Assembly: GCF_018619475.1 (NCBI RefSeq)
Contig: NZ_JAHFZG010000008.1
Coordinates: 84,737 to 148,736 of the forward strand
DNA length: 64,000 bases
From: Rhodomicrobium sp. Az07
GTDB lineage: Bacteria > Pseudomonadota > Alphaproteobacteria > Rhizobiales > Rhodomicrobiaceae
Reading direction: 5' to 3'
The notes under the pieces were generated by a model that saw only the letters and a list, made by a program, of their open reading frames with translations, was not told the origin of the DNA and did not search any database. Shown here piece by piece: positions 19,634-29,110 of this stretch. Position 1 is the first letter of the stretch; every line of letters starts with the position of its first letter. The position numbers and the translations under genes were made by a program.

Positions 19634-20662
19634 TCAGATCTCGCCGGATGTCACGCCGCCGATGAGGTTTTCGCCGAGAAGGCGTTCGGCGGTGATTGCG
19701 TGGTCGGGCGCGGGGCGAAGGCACGACGCCAGCGCGGCCAGCCACTCGGCGCGGGCTTTCAGCACTGCTACCGCCTCTTCGCGGCCGACCTCGGCGAAGC
19801 GCACCGCCATGCCCGCCGCAAGCCGCCCCGCCGCCGCGATGTCCGCACCGATCACGGTCGCGATGCGCGGATAACCGCCCGTCGTCTGCCGGTCAGGGAG
19901 CAGCAGAATCGGCTGCCCGTCCGGCGGAACCTGAAGCGCACCCGCCGTCGTGCCCTGTGGCGACACCTCCCCCGGCTTCGCGCGGTCGAGCGCCGTTCCT
20001 TCGAGGCGCAAGCCCATCCGGTCCGACGCGGGCGCAACCGTATATGCGGCGCCGAGCAGCGAATCGAACGCACGCTCCGTGAAATAATCGGCGTTCGGTC
20101 CGCGCATGACGCGAAGCTTTTCCGGGGCGTCGAAACGCGCGTCGAGGAGAAGCGGCGGCGCGCCGGGCGCGGTTCCCCGCATCAGCGCAATCGCATCGCC
20201 TGCCCGGAGCACGCGGCCTTCGATACCGCCGAGCCGGGCGCGCGTGTAGGTCGAGCGGCTGCCGAGCACAGCCGAGATGGCGAAGCCGCCCGCCGCCGCG
20301 ATGTAATAAACCGCGCCATTTTTCGGTGGCGGAAACCGCAACACCTCGCCGCGATGCGCCATGAAGCTCCGCAGCGGCTCGGCCGACGACGGCGCCCTTT
20401 CCCGTTCGATACGGACCGGCGCGGCGCAGCCCGCCACGGCGAGCGTCACGCTCTCCGCGTCGACGCGCAGGCGCAGCCCCGCACCCATCACCTCGATTGC
20501 GGCGCTGTCCGGCGCGTTGCCCGCAAGGATGTTCGCCGCCGCGAGCGCCTCCGGATCGAGGGCGCCCGACACGGGGACGCCGAATCGCTGCCAGCCTTCG
20601 CGCCCGCGATCCTGGATGGTCGCCGCGAAGCCCGGTTCCACAATAGTCAGCGCGGGCCTCAC
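19634..20662 (-). CDS. pxpC: 5-oxoprolinase subunit PxpC (biotin-dependent carboxyltransferase-like, KipA family)
   Basis: This 342-residue protein belongs to the urea-amidolyase/KipA carboxyltransferase-like family; with PxpA and PxpB it forms a bacterial ATP-dependent 5-oxoprolinase. The N-terminus (LTIVEPGFAATIQDRGREGWQRFGVPVSG) and PDGQPILLLPDRQTTGGYPRIA are family signatures. A GTG start at 20662 overlaps the pxpB stop as GTGA; an upstream ATG at 20689 would lie inside pxpB. The pair is thus translationally coupled. No pxpA (LamB/YcsF-type) gene is next to it in the window. Confidence 0.88.
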   Translation of the reverse strand: MRPALTIVEPGFAATIQDRGREGWQRFGVPVSGALDPEALAAANILAGNAPDSAAIEVMGAGLRLRVDAESVTLAVAGCAAPVRIERERAPSSAEPLRSFMAHRGEVLRFPPPKNGAVYYIAAAGGFAISAVLGSRSTYTRARLGGIEGRVLRAGDAIALMRGTAPGAPPLLLDARFDAPEKLRVMRGPNADYFTERAFDSLLGAAYTVAPASDRMGLRLEGTALDRAKPGEVSPQGTTAGALQVPPDGQPILLLPDRQTTGGYPRIATVIGADIAAAGRLAAGMAVRFAEVGREEAVAVLKARAEWLAALASCLRPAPDHAITAERLLGENLIGGVTSGEI

Positions 20663-21414
20663 GCGACATCCTCGGGCTTGGGCATCCAACCCTCGGCGAC
20701 ACGGGCGCGCAGCGTTTCCGATTCGCCCGCGTCGATTGCCCTGAAGCGCACGCGGTCGCCGGGCCGAAGCAGCGGCTCATCGCGCCTCGCCATGTCCCAC
20801 ATCGGCACGGGCGTCCATCCGATGAGGTGCCAGCCGCCGGGGCTTTCGAGCGGATAAATCGCCGTCATGTCGGCGGCGATGGCAATCGATCCGGCGGGAA
20901 TGCGGGCACGCGGCGTGGCCCGACGCGGCACGCGCAGTCGCTCCGGCAGTTCGACGAGATAGGCGAAGCCCGGAAGGAAGCCGAGCATGGAAACGACGTA
21001 GGTTTCGCTTGCATGCAGCCCCGCCGCTTCCGTCTCCGAAAGCCGCGCCGCGCGGGCGATATCGCCCAGGTCCGGCCCGGAGGCGCCACCATAGACGCAA
21101 GGGATTATCCACAGGCGGGAGGCGGCACCCGTTCCGAGCGGCGTCGCGCACGCCGATTCGATGGCCGCGACGAGGCGTTCCTTCGACAGTACAAGAGGAT
21201 CGTAGGAGATCGTGAGAGAAGTGACGGCCGGTATGCTTTCGCGATAGCCTTCGAGATGGCTGCCATGCAGCCGCTCCGAGATCTGAAGGATGGCAAGACT
21301 GATCGATTTGCTGTAGCCAGCACCGAAATCGACGAGGATGGCACTTTCGCCGCAGTCATATACCTCCGGATTCAGGAGTGACGGGGGGGCGACAACTCTG
21401 TCTTCTGCTGGCAT
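20659..21414 (-). CDS. pxpB: 5-oxoprolinase subunit PxpB (KipI family)
   Basis: This 251-residue protein is of the allophanate hydrolase subunit 1/KipI family. Typical stretches are PCVYGG..GPDLGDIA, ASETYVVSMLGFLPGFAYL (the family GFxPGFxYL motif), PRRATPRARIPAGSIAIA and ESPGGWHLIGWTP. ATG 21414 was chosen because it starts the family-like sequence; the 33 codons upstream look noncoding. It works with PxpC to activate or open 5-oxoproline to glutamate; with PxpA absent here, function depends on a copy elsewhere. Confidence 0.88.
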   Translation of the reverse strand: MPAEDRVVAPPSLLNPEVYDCGESAILVDFGAGYSKSISLAILQISERLHGSHLEGYRESIPAVTSLTISYDPLVLSKERLVAAIESACATPLGTGAASRLWIIPCVYGGASGPDLGDIARAARLSETEAAGLHASETYVVSMLGFLPGFAYLVELPERLRVPRRATPRARIPAGSIAIAADMTAIYPLESPGGWHLIGWTPVPMWDMARRDEPLLRPGDRVRFRAIDAGESETLRARVAEGWMPKPEDVA

Positions 21415-22047
21415 ATAGGTGTGACCCCAAGAGCTTAAGCGGGCCGGGTCGGAACGGGAGGTGCAACCGTTGCAACCGCTTGCGCAATCCGCGACGATAA
21501 TGTCTTCGCACAACTTTCGATGAAGTTAGTTTTCGGGCGAAACCAATACAATCGCATCGTGTCAATCGAAGTGAAATCAACCCTCAACGAAGCGGTGGCT
21601 ACCGAAGCAAGAGGGCAATATAGGGCCTGAGCCGGAAGTCGAGCCTGTATCTTTCCCGCAACGGCATACAACTTCTCGGGGCATACGCGCGGGCGATTCG
21701 GGCGCATCATGAATACCACCGCGTTACAGCTGCGACATTGCGTACACATGAAGCAGAGTTTTCCATCTGAACGAAACGGTCCTGTTTTCCGGAAGAAGCA
21801 CTCAATCTGCGTACAAAATTTCAGTCGGATTCCTTGAATGAAATCTTGAGTAGCGCCCTTCACATGATATATAGCATGTATTCCGTTCAAATCCGAAAGG
21901 CAGACGATTGTGAAACAAGCAAATAAGGTCAAGGATCTCGGCACAAGACGCAAATCCGAGCCGCGCTGGCTTGACAAAGCCGAAATCCAGAGCAATTCCT
22001 ACAAAGGATTGGAAAGTGCAGCTCAAGGCCGTACCAGGAGCCCGCAA
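21415..22047. promoter_or_regulatory. Long AT-richer intergenic region upstream of mucR
   Basis: These 633 bp lie between the divergent pxpB and mucR genes and are clearly less GC-rich than their surroundings from about 21500 on. A short inverted repeat (ACATG at 21862-21866 and CATGT at 21875-21879 around an ATATATAG core) sits 170 bp before the preferred mucR start; MucR/Ros proteins bind AT-rich DNA and repress their own genes, so this is a candidate autoregulatory site. No protein-coding gene is supported, apart from a possible N-terminal extension of mucR back to a GTG at 21910. Confidence 0.4.
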
Positions 22048-22461
22048 ATGCTTGATGAGAAATTCGAGAATAATGAGCTTGTAGAATTCACAACCCAAAT
22101 CGTTTCTGCCTATGTCAGCAATAATGCGGTCGTGGCGGGGGATTTGCCCAGCCTCATCGGCGAGGTCCACTCGGCCCTTAATCGTGCGTCGTCCAATGTC
22201 GTTCCTGTGCCGAAGGAAGAGCTGAAGCCAGCCGTCGCCGTGAAGAAATCATTGACGCCCGACTACATTATCTGTCTGGAAGATGGCAAGAAGTTCAAGT
22301 CGCTGAAGCGGCACTTGCGCACGCATTATAATATGTCCCCCGAAGAATATCGGGAAAAGTGGGGTCTGGAGCCAAATTATCCGATGGTCGCCCCGAAATA
22401 CGCCGAAGCTCGCTCCAATCTTGCGAAGAAGATGGGCCTCGGTCAGCGCAAGGGCCGCTAA
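22048..22461 (+). CDS. mucR: MucR/Ros family transcriptional regulator
   Basis: This 137-residue regulator has the family N-terminal segment ([17 protein letters not shown], then [13 protein letters not shown]) and the C-terminal finger with [19 protein letters not shown] followed by [12 protein letters not shown]. The second zinc cysteine of Ros is aspartate here (CLED rather than CLEC), as in known CxxD-type members. MucR proteins repress many genes, including exopolysaccharide, motility and cell-cycle genes, by binding AT-rich targets. ATG 22048 is chosen because AGGAG ends 7 bases upstream and it gives the usual family length; the frame is open back to a GTG at 21910, which would add 46 basic residues. 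An imperfect hairpin (AAGGGCCG... CGGCCCTT) spans the stop codon. Confidence 0.9.
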   Translation: MLDEKFENNELVEFTTQIVSAYVSNNAVVAGDLPSLIGEVHSALNRASSNVVPVPKEELKPAVAVKKSLTPDYIICLEDGKKFKSLKRHLRTHYNMSPEEYREKWGLEPNYPMVAPKYAEARSNLAKKMGLGQRKGR

Positions 22462-22657
22462 GGCACGTTTTTTGCCGGCCCTTCCTTCCTCGCCACCTAT
22501 TGCAGCCGCTGCTCCGCCCCTCGAACACCTCTTCTTTGATTTGAGGGGCGCAGCCCGGTTCGAATGACTTGCGCTGCAACATGCAAATCACCGATAGTTC
22601 GCGAAACATGGTGGTCGGCGCTGGTGGCGGACCTGCGCGCGGACATCGGAGGGACGG

Positions 22658-23185
22658 ATGGCTTCGGAAATCGCTTTCCGGGCGCAGGTGATCATGCGCG
22701 AGCAACAGGAGCTTTACGGCTATTGGCGGGCCTGTGCGCAGTCGCGTCCGCTGCCGTCACGCTTCGACATTGATCCGATTGCGATTCCTCACCTTCTTTC
22801 GGGCTTGAGTCTTCTCGATTGCGGCGACGACATCGAGTCGCTGCGCTACCGGCTCGCCGGTACGCGAGTCGGCCAGATCTACGGCGCGGAGATCACCGGA
22901 CGCGCGGTATTCGACATCGGCTTTCAGCACAAACGAGACTATTGGCGTGCTGTTTATCGCAGCGTGATCGATCAGCAGTTACCGATGCAAGGAACCGTGC
23001 GCGGTCCCGCCGCCGGTCGCGAGCATCTGCTGCTGATCTGGTTGCGGCTGCCGTTGAGCGGCCTATCGGGCAAGGTCGAGCGCATCCTCGGCTACGACGC
23101 CGCCGTCCCCGCCACCTTCGCGCACGCTGCGCCGCAGGCGCACATCGTCGGGGAGCGGGTCGAGAAACGGCGCGCGCGGCTTTAG
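22658..23185 (+). CDS. PAS domain-containing protein (PAS_5/DUF1491-like small regulator)
   Basis: This 175-residue protein resembles the short alphaproteobacterial PAS_5-type proteins: an N-terminal helix (QQELYGYWRACAQSRPLPSR), then FDIDPIAIPHLLSGLSLLD, a beta-sheet core LRYRLAGTRVGQIYGAEITGR and a closing strand with LPLSG...VERILGYDAAV. GGAGGG lies 5 bases before the ATG. No output domain is present, so it may act by protein contact. The DUF name is uncertain; PAS-like fold is the firm part. It is a separate unit between mucR and the MoeB-like gene. Confidence 0.72.
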   Translation: MASEIAFRAQVIMREQQELYGYWRACAQSRPLPSRFDIDPIAIPHLLSGLSLLDCGDDIESLRYRLAGTRVGQIYGAEITGRAVFDIGFQHKRDYWRAVYRSVIDQQLPMQGTVRGPAAGREHLLLIWLRLPLSGLSGKVERILGYDAAVPATFAHAAPQAHIVGERVEKRRARL

Positions 23186-23328
23186 CGCCATGATGGGAGG
23201 TCGGACCTTGACCACGCTGACCATACGCGACGAGACGACAGACGAATAAAAGCGGGCGGCGCAATCGCGACGACTAACATGGCCGCGATCTACGCATAGA
23301 TTAGGCGCGCCACCGGCCGACAAGGAAC

Positions 23329-24159
23329 ATGACAAACCTCTCGCCCGAAGAAATCGAGCGTTACAAGCGCCATCTGCTCGTCAAGGACATAGGCGGACAG
23401 GGGCAGCAACGCCTCAAGGCGGCGCGCGTGCTGGTCGTGGGCGCGGGCGGGCTCGGCTCGCCTCTCCTGATGTATCTCGCGGCGGCGGGCGTCGGTGCGC
23501 TCGGTATCATCGACGACGACCGCGTTTCGCTCGGCAATCTTCAGCGGCAAATCGCCTATCGCACCGACGACATCGGCGAGCCGAAGGCGGAGCGCGCGGC
23601 GGCGCTCGTGCGCGCGCTCAACCCGCATGTGGAAGTCGAGGCGATGCCGTTTCGCCTCACCGCCGAAAACGCGCTTTCCATCGTCTCGCGCTACGACATC
23701 GTGGCCGATGGCTCGGACAATTTCGCCACGCGCTATCTGGTGAATGACGCCTGCTATTTCGCGCGGAAGCCGCTCGTCTTCGCGGCGCTCGGCCAGATGG
23801 AAGGCTACGTCTCCACCTTTCGCGCCTTCGAGGCCGACGAGGCGGGGACGCCGCGCCCGAGCTATCGCGACGTTTTCCCAGAGCCGCCCGCGCCGGGCGA
23901 AATCCCGAGTTGCGAGGAAGCGGGCGTGTTCGGCCCCGTGGCGGGCGTGATCGGCACTTTGCAGGCGGTGGAGGTGGTGAAGGCGATCCTCGGCCTCGAA
24001 GGCGCGCTCATCGGCAGGCTCCTGATCTACGATGCGCTCGCATGCCGGTTTCAGACCATCGCGCTGAAATGGGACCCGCAAAATCCGCTGACGGGGCTCG
24101 CGCCTTCCATCCGAGACCTGTCGGTTCACGCCGCCGCCGCATCCGGAAGGCTCGCGTGA
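23329..24159 (+). CDS. moeB: MoeB/ThiF/HesA-family E1-like adenylyltransferase
   Basis: This 276-residue enzyme adenylates the C-terminus of a ubiquitin-like sulfur carrier (MoaD or ThiS type). It shows the nucleotide-binding motif VLVVGAGGLGSPLLMYLAAAG, the D-x-V-x-x-SNLQRQ-like segment (DDRVSLGNLQRQIAY), NDACYFARKPLV and the catalytic-cysteine region PSCEEAGVFGPVAGVIG. The usual two CxxC zinc pairs of MoeB are not evident, so it may be a zinc-less family member. The rhodanese C-terminal extension found in some relatives is absent. No sulfur carrier gene is adjacent, so MoeB versus ThiF cannot be decided. AAGGA precedes the ATG. Confidence 0.82.
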   Translation: MTNLSPEEIERYKRHLLVKDIGGQGQQRLKAARVLVVGAGGLGSPLLMYLAAAGVGALGIIDDDRVSLGNLQRQIAYRTDDIGEPKAERAAALVRALNPHVEVEAMPFRLTAENALSIVSRYDIVADGSDNFATRYLVNDACYFARKPLVFAALGQMEGYVSTFRAFEADEAGTPRPSYRDVFPEPPAPGEIPSCEEAGVFGPVAGVIGTLQAVEVVKAILGLEGALIGRLLIYDALACRFQTIALKWDPQNPLTGLAPSIRDLSVHAAAASGRLA

Positions 24160-24430
24160 TCGCGAGACCCTCGCTGCCAAGTTTCCGTTAGAAGATGAAC
24201 GGCCATACCTCACAAAGCGTGACGGCGAGCATTATATTCCCTCGGAGACTGGTTCGGTCAGAACGACAGACCGGAAAACGGTCTCTCGTTGAGGGTTTGG
24301 AGACGGTTCAGTGATCAGCTCGATCAAGGCTGACCGGATACGGCTCCTGCGGATTTTCCAAACTGGTTCATCGGCATGAGTCAGGCGCTGGAGCCGCCTT
24401 TTCGATCTCATTCACCTGGAAGGACATCAT

Positions 24431-24913
24431 ATGAAACGCGCACCGCAAATCAACATCGGTATCCCCGAAGAACAGCGCGAGAAGATTGCGAACGGGTTGT
24501 CGCACCTTCTTGCCGATAGCTACAGCCTCTACCTCATGACGCACAATTTCCACTGGAATGTCACGGGGCCGATGTTCAACACGCTCCACGTCATGTTCAT
24601 GGAGCAATATACCGAGCAGTGGAACGCGCTCGACCTCATCGCGGAGCGCATCCGCGCGCTCGGCTTCCCGGCACCCGGCACCTATGCCGAGTTCGGCAAG
24701 CTGACATCGATCAAGGAAGTGGCGGGCGTGCCAAAGGCGCTCGACATGGTTCGCTACCTCGTCGACGCGCAGGAGGCAACCGCCCGCACGGCCCGCGATC
24801 TGTTCCCGCTTCTCGAAGAGGCGAACGACCAGCCGACCGCCGATCTCCTGACACAGCGCCTCGACGTTCACGAGAAGACCGCGTGGATGCTGCGTTCGCT
24901 GCTGGAAGAGTAG
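24431..24913 (+). CDS. dps: Dps-family ferritin-like DNA-binding/iron-storage protein
   Basis: This 160-residue four-helix protein carries the Dps ferroxidase signature [20 protein letters not shown] with the downstream D/E residues in [21 protein letters not shown]. Dps assembles into a 12-mer that oxidises and stores iron and shields DNA under oxidative or starvation stress. The N-terminus is short with few basic residues ([10 protein letters not shown]), so DNA binding may be weak. AAGGACATCAT precedes the ATG. The 270-bp upstream region is likely to carry its promoter, but no OxyR or Fur site could be identified by eye. Confidence 0.93.
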   Translation: MKRAPQINIGIPEEQREKIANGLSHLLADSYSLYLMTHNFHWNVTGPMFNTLHVMFMEQYTEQWNALDLIAERIRALGFPAPGTYAEFGKLTSIKEVAGVPKALDMVRYLVDAQEATARTARDLFPLLEEANDQPTADLLTQRLDVHEKTAWMLRSLLEE

Positions 24914-24929
24914 TCGCGGATCGATTTTT

Positions 24930-24955
24930 CGGAGCGTGGGTCGCCTCACGCTCCG
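24930..24955 (+). terminator. Hairpin downstream of dps
   Basis: A perfect 9-bp stem (CGGAGCGTG with CACGCTCCG) around an 8-base loop starts 17 bp after the dps stop. There is no T-run directly after it, so it may act as a transcript-stabilising hairpin or weak terminator. Confidence 0.5.
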
Positions 24956-25030
24956 AAGCATCCTACCTGTCGATTTTAAGAAAAAGTGTTATAAGTCTGC
25001 GTCTCGCCGCCTCTTGATCGTCGGAGACCG

Positions 25031-25900
25031 ATGCAGGTTCTTATCTCGATTTTCCGGGTTTCAGTCGCAGGCGCACTTGCCGGAGCGCTGACCGTTCTGA
25101 CGCTGACGCTTTGGCCGGACCTCATCCGGCGCGGCGAAGAAAACCTTGTTCGCGTCCGTCTCGCCGTCTACGACGCCCAACGCCTTCTTTACGCGAAGCT
25201 TGGCTGGCCGCTTCCGGGCACGCCGGATCTTGGTCGGCTCGACGAACGGCTTGCTGAAAAGGGCGTCGCGCGGGGCGCGCCGGTCTTCATCCGCATCTTC
25301 AAGCGCGAGCGCGAACTCGAACTCTGGATGAAGAGCGGAGACCGTTTCGTCCTGTTCGCGTCCTACCCTGTTTGCCGCTATTCGGGCGGACTTGGCCCCA
25401 AACTCCGCGAAGGCGACCGTCAGGCGCCCGAGGGATTCTATACGGTAGGGCGCAGCCAACTCAATCCGAACAGCAGCTATCGCCGCTCCTTCAATCTCGG
25501 CTACCCGAATCTCTACGATGCCGCCAACGGCCGCACGGGTTCATTTCTCATGGTGCATGGCGCCTGCCTCTCCGTGGGTTGCTATGCCATGACCGACCCG
25601 GTGATCGATGAGATATGGGATCTCGTCACCGCTGCTCTCGATGGGAGGCAGAAACGCTTCAGCGTGCATATCTTTCCGTTCCGGATGACGGAGACGCAAT
25701 TCGCCGTCCACAGTTCGGATCAATGGGACGGGTTCTGGCGAGACCTGAAGAGGGGGTACGATCTTTTCGAGGCGTCGCTCACGCCGCCGCAAATCGGCGT
25801 TTGCGCCAAGGCCTATGTTGCAAGAAGCGGGGCGCCGGGGAGTCTCGGCGATCTTGCCTTGGCGGAACGCTGTGACCGGGAAGCCAGTCAACGCCCGTGA
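25031..25900 (+). CDS. YafK-type L,D-transpeptidase family protein
   Basis: This 289-residue protein has an N-terminal signal/anchor (about residues 5-28) and a YkuD-superfamily catalytic domain with H-G-A-C-L-S-V-G-C184-Y-A-M; C184 is the expected nucleophile. YafK/DpaA-type enzymes act in the periplasm on meso-DAP bonds; DpaA cuts Braun-type lipoprotein from peptidoglycan, while other members cross-link. The segment YPVCRYSGGLGPKLREGDRQAPEGFYTV is characteristic of this branch. It is followed by the convergent efflux genes. Which bond it makes or breaks cannot be told from sequence. Confidence 0.88.
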   Translation: MQVLISIFRVSVAGALAGALTVLTLTLWPDLIRRGEENLVRVRLAVYDAQRLLYAKLGWPLPGTPDLGRLDERLAEKGVARGAPVFIRIFKRERELELWMKSGDRFVLFASYPVCRYSGGLGPKLREGDRQAPEGFYTVGRSQLNPNSSYRRSFNLGYPNLYDAANGRTGSFLMVHGACLSVGCYAMTDPVIDEIWDLVTAALDGRQKRFSVHIFPFRMTETQFAVHSSDQWDGFWRDLKRGYDLFEASLTPPQIGVCAKAYVARSGAPGSLGDLALAERCDREASQRP

Positions 25901-25942
25901 GCATGCTCACGCCTTGTCTCGTCCTGCAAGTTCAGGACCGCC

Positions 25943-28900
25943 CTACTCCGCGGCCTTGCGCGGCGGCTCGGGAAGGACATCGGCCATCTCGGGTTCCCGC
26001 GCCTCCTCGTCCGGCGTGGCCTCCGGCGGCGCTTTCGCGCCGCGCGTCAGCCGGCTTTGCAACTTGTCGAGATAGAGATAGATCACCGGCGTCGTGTAGA
26101 GCGTGAGGATCTGACTGAGAGCCAGACCGCCCACCATGGCGTAGCCGAGCGGCTGCCGCAGTTCCGAGCCGGAGCCGGTGCCGAGCATCAGGGGCACGCC
26201 GCCGAGCAGCGCCGCCGCCGTCGTCATCAGGATCGGGCGGAAGCGGAGCAGCGCCGCCTCGCGGATCGACTCTTCCGCCGATAGCCCGCGTTGCCGCTCC
26301 GCCGTGATGGCAAAGTCCACCATCATGATGCCGTTCTTCTTCACGATGCCGATCAGCAGGATGATGCCGATGATGCCGATCACCGACAGGTCGAAGCCGA
26401 ACGCCATCAGCATGAGCAGCGCGCCGACGCCCGCCGAAGGCAGCGTCGACAGGATCGTGAGCGGGTGGATGAAGCTCTCGTAGAGCATGCCGAGGATGAT
26501 GTAGACGGTGATGAGCGCGGCCAAAATCAGGATCGGCGTTGTGCGCAGCGAATCCTGAAAGGCCTGTGCATTGCCCTGGAAGCTGCCTATCAGCGTTTTC
26601 GGCGCGCCGATTTCCGCCATCGCCGCGTTCACGGCCACCACACCCTCGCCGAGCGAAACGCCGGGCTTCAGGTTGAAGAACACGGTCGCGGATGGAAACT
26701 GGCTCTGATGGGTAATCGACAGATAGCCCGTCTTGTCGGTGTCGAAAGTCACGAGCGTCGAGAGCGGCAGCATCTGCCCGGTATTTGGCGAGCGCACATA
26801 GAGACGGTTCAACACGTCCGGCTGCGTCTGAAGTTCCGGCAGGATTTCGAGCACCACATTGTAGGTGGAAAGCTGCGTGTAGTATTGCACAACCTGACGC
26901 TGGCCGAGCGCGCTGTTCAGCGTCGCGTCGATATGCTGGGGCGTGATGCCGTAAAGCGAGGCGCGGTCGCGGTCGATCCTCACCGAGAGTTGCGGCGCGT
27001 TGATCAGGAGATCGGTCGAGACGTCGGCGAGCGCGGGCAGAGTCTTGAGCTTCGCGACGATGCGCGGCGTCCACTCGTTCAGCTCTTCGAGGCTCGCGTC
27101 CTGAAGTGTATACTGGTAGAGCGCGCGCGATGCCCTCGCCCCGACAGTAATGTCCTGCGCGGGCGACAGGAACGCCGCCGCGCCCTGCACCTCGGCGAGC
27201 TTCGGGCGCAGCCTGTTTACGATATCGAGCGCTCCCGTCTGGCGCTCGCCCCACGGCTTCAGCCGAATGAAGATGCGGCCGGAGTTGAGCGTTGCTCCGG
27301 GCGATGAGCCGAGAAAAGAGGCGACAGTGGCGACGTCGGGATCTTCGGCGATGATGTCGGCCAGCGCGCGCTGACGCTTCACCATCTCGCCGAACGAGAT
27401 GTCCTGCGGCGCGTCGGTGATCGCCACGAGGATGCCCGTATCCTGGACCGGGAAGAACCCCTTGGGGATGATGACAAACAGATAGATTGTCAATCCGAGG
27501 GTTGCGAAGAAGACCATGAGCGTGAACAGGCGGAAGCGCAGCGCCACGTCGAGCGTGCGCGCGTAACCCGCCTGAAGCGCCTCGAAAAAGCGGCTGATCG
27601 CGCGCGAGACGAGGCCCGGCCGCTGCTCGGCGTGCGGCGTCAGGTAGCGCGCGCAAAGCATCGGCGTGAGCGTCAGCGCCACGATGAGCGAAACCGCGAT
27701 GGTTACGCTGACGGTCATCGCGAATTCATGCATCAGCCGCCCGATGATCCCGCCCATCAGCAGGAGCGGGATGAACACCGCGACGAGCGAAAGGCTGATC
27801 GACAACACGGTGAAGCCGATTTCGCTCGCGCCTTTCAGGGCGGCGCGGAACGGCGTCTCGCCGTTCTCGACGTGTCGGACGATGTTTTCGACGACAACGA
27901 TGGCGTCATCCACCACGAAGCCGACCGCGATGACGAGCGCCATGAGCGAGAGATTGTCGAGGCTGAATCCCGCGACATACATCACCGCGAAGGTGCCGAT
28001 CAGCGAGATCGGCACGATGGCGCTCGCGATCAGCGTGGCGCGGAGATCGCGCAGGAACAGGAGAACGACAAGCACCACGAGCCCGATGGTGAGCGCGAGC
28101 GTGAACTCGACCTCGTGGACAGAGGCGCGGATGGTCTCCGTCCGGTCGTTCATGACTTTGATGTTGACGCCCGCCGGGATCACGCTCGCGAACCTTGGAA
28201 GCGCCGCCTTGATCGCGTCGACCGTCTCGATGACATTGGCGCCCGGTTGCTTGAAGACGACGAGCAGCACGGCGCGCTTGCCGTTGGCCCATGCGCCTGA
28301 AAGCGTGTTCTCCGGACCCGCAACGGCCCGCCCCACATCCGAGACGCGGATCGGTGCGCCCTTGCGATAGGCGAGGATGACCTTGTCGTAGTCTTCCGGC
28401 TTCACGATCTGGTCGTTCGCCGCGATGGTGAAGCTCTGTTCCACGCCCTGAACGGTACCCTTCGCGGCATCGGCGGTGATGGTGCCGAGCATGGCGCGCA
28501 CGTCTTCCAGCGTCAGTCCGCGCGAGGCGAGCCGCTCCGGATCGACCTGCACGCGCACCGACGGCTTCTGCTGCCCGCCGATGATGATATTTGCGACGCC
28601 GCGAATTTGCGAAATCTGCTGCGCGAGGATATTTTCCGCCTGGTCGCTGACTTCGGTGATGGGCAGTGTGTCCGCCGTCACCGACAGGATGATGATGGGC
28701 GGATCGGCGGGATTGAACTTGCGATAGCTCGGCGGCGAACTGAGCGAGATGGGCAGCTTGCGACCGGCGGCCGTGATCGCCGCCTGCACGTCCTGCGCCG
28801 CCGCGTCGATGCTGCGGTCCAGCTCGAACTGGATGTTGATTTGCGTATTGCCGAGCGTGCTCGTGGAAGTGAGCTGCGTCACGCCCGCGATCTGGCCGAA

Positions 28901-29110
28901 CTGCTGTTCGAGCGGAGTGGCGACCGACGAAGCCATGGTCTGCGCCGACGCGCCCGGAAGCTGCGCCGAAACCTGGATCGTCGGGAAGTCCACCTGCGGG
29001 AGAGGCGCGACAGGCAAATAGAAGAACGCCGCCACGCCCGACAACACGATGGCCGCCATCATCAAAGTGGTCGCGACCGGGCGAAGAATGAAAGGCGTGG
29101 AAATGCTCAT
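25943..29110 (-). CDS. RND multidrug efflux transporter permease (AcrB/MdtB-like)
   Basis: This 1,055-residue protein has the full RND layout: two six-helix halves, each with a large periplasmic loop. Clear motifs are FILRPVATTLMMAAIVLSGVAAFFYLPVAPLPQVDFP at the N-terminus, GFVVDDAIVVVENIVRH in TM4 with the proton-relay aspartates, and GIIGIILLIGIVKKNGIMMVDFAI in the second half. The sequence style is that of the MdtB/MdtC/MexB-like hydrophobe exporters. It starts with ATGA overlapping the stop of the adaptor gene, so the two are co-translated. No outer-membrane TolC-type gene follows; the pump probably borrows one. Confidence 0.95.
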   Translation of the reverse strand: MSISTPFILRPVATTLMMAAIVLSGVAAFFYLPVAPLPQVDFPTIQVSAQLPGASAQTMASSVATPLEQQFGQIAGVTQLTSTSTLGNTQINIQFELDRSIDAAAQDVQAAITAAGRKLPISLSSPPSYRKFNPADPPIIILSVTADTLPITEVSDQAENILAQQISQIRGVANIIIGGQQKPSVRVQVDPERLASRGLTLEDVRAMLGTITADAAKGTVQGVEQSFTIAANDQIVKPEDYDKVILAYRKGAPIRVSDVGRAVAGPENTLSGAWANGKRAVLLVVFKQPGANVIETVDAIKAALPRFASVIPAGVNIKVMNDRTETIRASVHEVEFTLALTIGLVVLVVLLFLRDLRATLIASAIVPISLIGTFAVMYVAGFSLDNLSLMALVIAVGFVVDDAIVVVENIVRHVENGETPFRAALKGASEIGFTVLSISLSLVAVFIPLLLMGGIIGRLMHEFAMTVSVTIAVSLIVALTLTPMLCARYLTPHAEQRPGLVSRAISRFFEALQAGYARTLDVALRFRLFTLMVFFATLGLTIYLFVIIPKGFFPVQDTGILVAITDAPQDISFGEMVKRQRALADIIAEDPDVATVASFLGSSPGATLNSGRIFIRLKPWGERQTGALDIVNRLRPKLAEVQGAAAFLSPAQDITVGARASRALYQYTLQDASLEELNEWTPRIVAKLKTLPALADVSTDLLINAPQLSVRIDRDRASLYGITPQHIDATLNSALGQRQVVQYYTQLSTYNVVLEILPELQTQPDVLNRLYVRSPNTGQMLPLSTLVTFDTDKTGYLSITHQSQFPSATVFFNLKPGVSLGEGVVAVNAAMAEIGAPKTLIGSFQGNAQAFQDSLRTTPILILAALITVYIILGMLYESFIHPLTILSTLPSAGVGALLMLMAFGFDLSVIGIIGIILLIGIVKKNGIMMVDFAITAERQRGLSAEESIREAALLRFRPILMTTAAALLGGVPLMLGTGSGSELRQPLGYAMVGGLALSQILTLYTTPVIYLYLDKLQSRLTRGAKAPPEATPDEEAREPEMADVLPEPPRKAAE

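Noticed and set aside
22430..22500. Hairpin at the mucR stop as a strong terminator
   Set aside because: Stem arms AAGGGCCG/CGGCCCTT pair, but the T-run is in the loop rather than after the stem, so it is mentioned only in the mucR entry.
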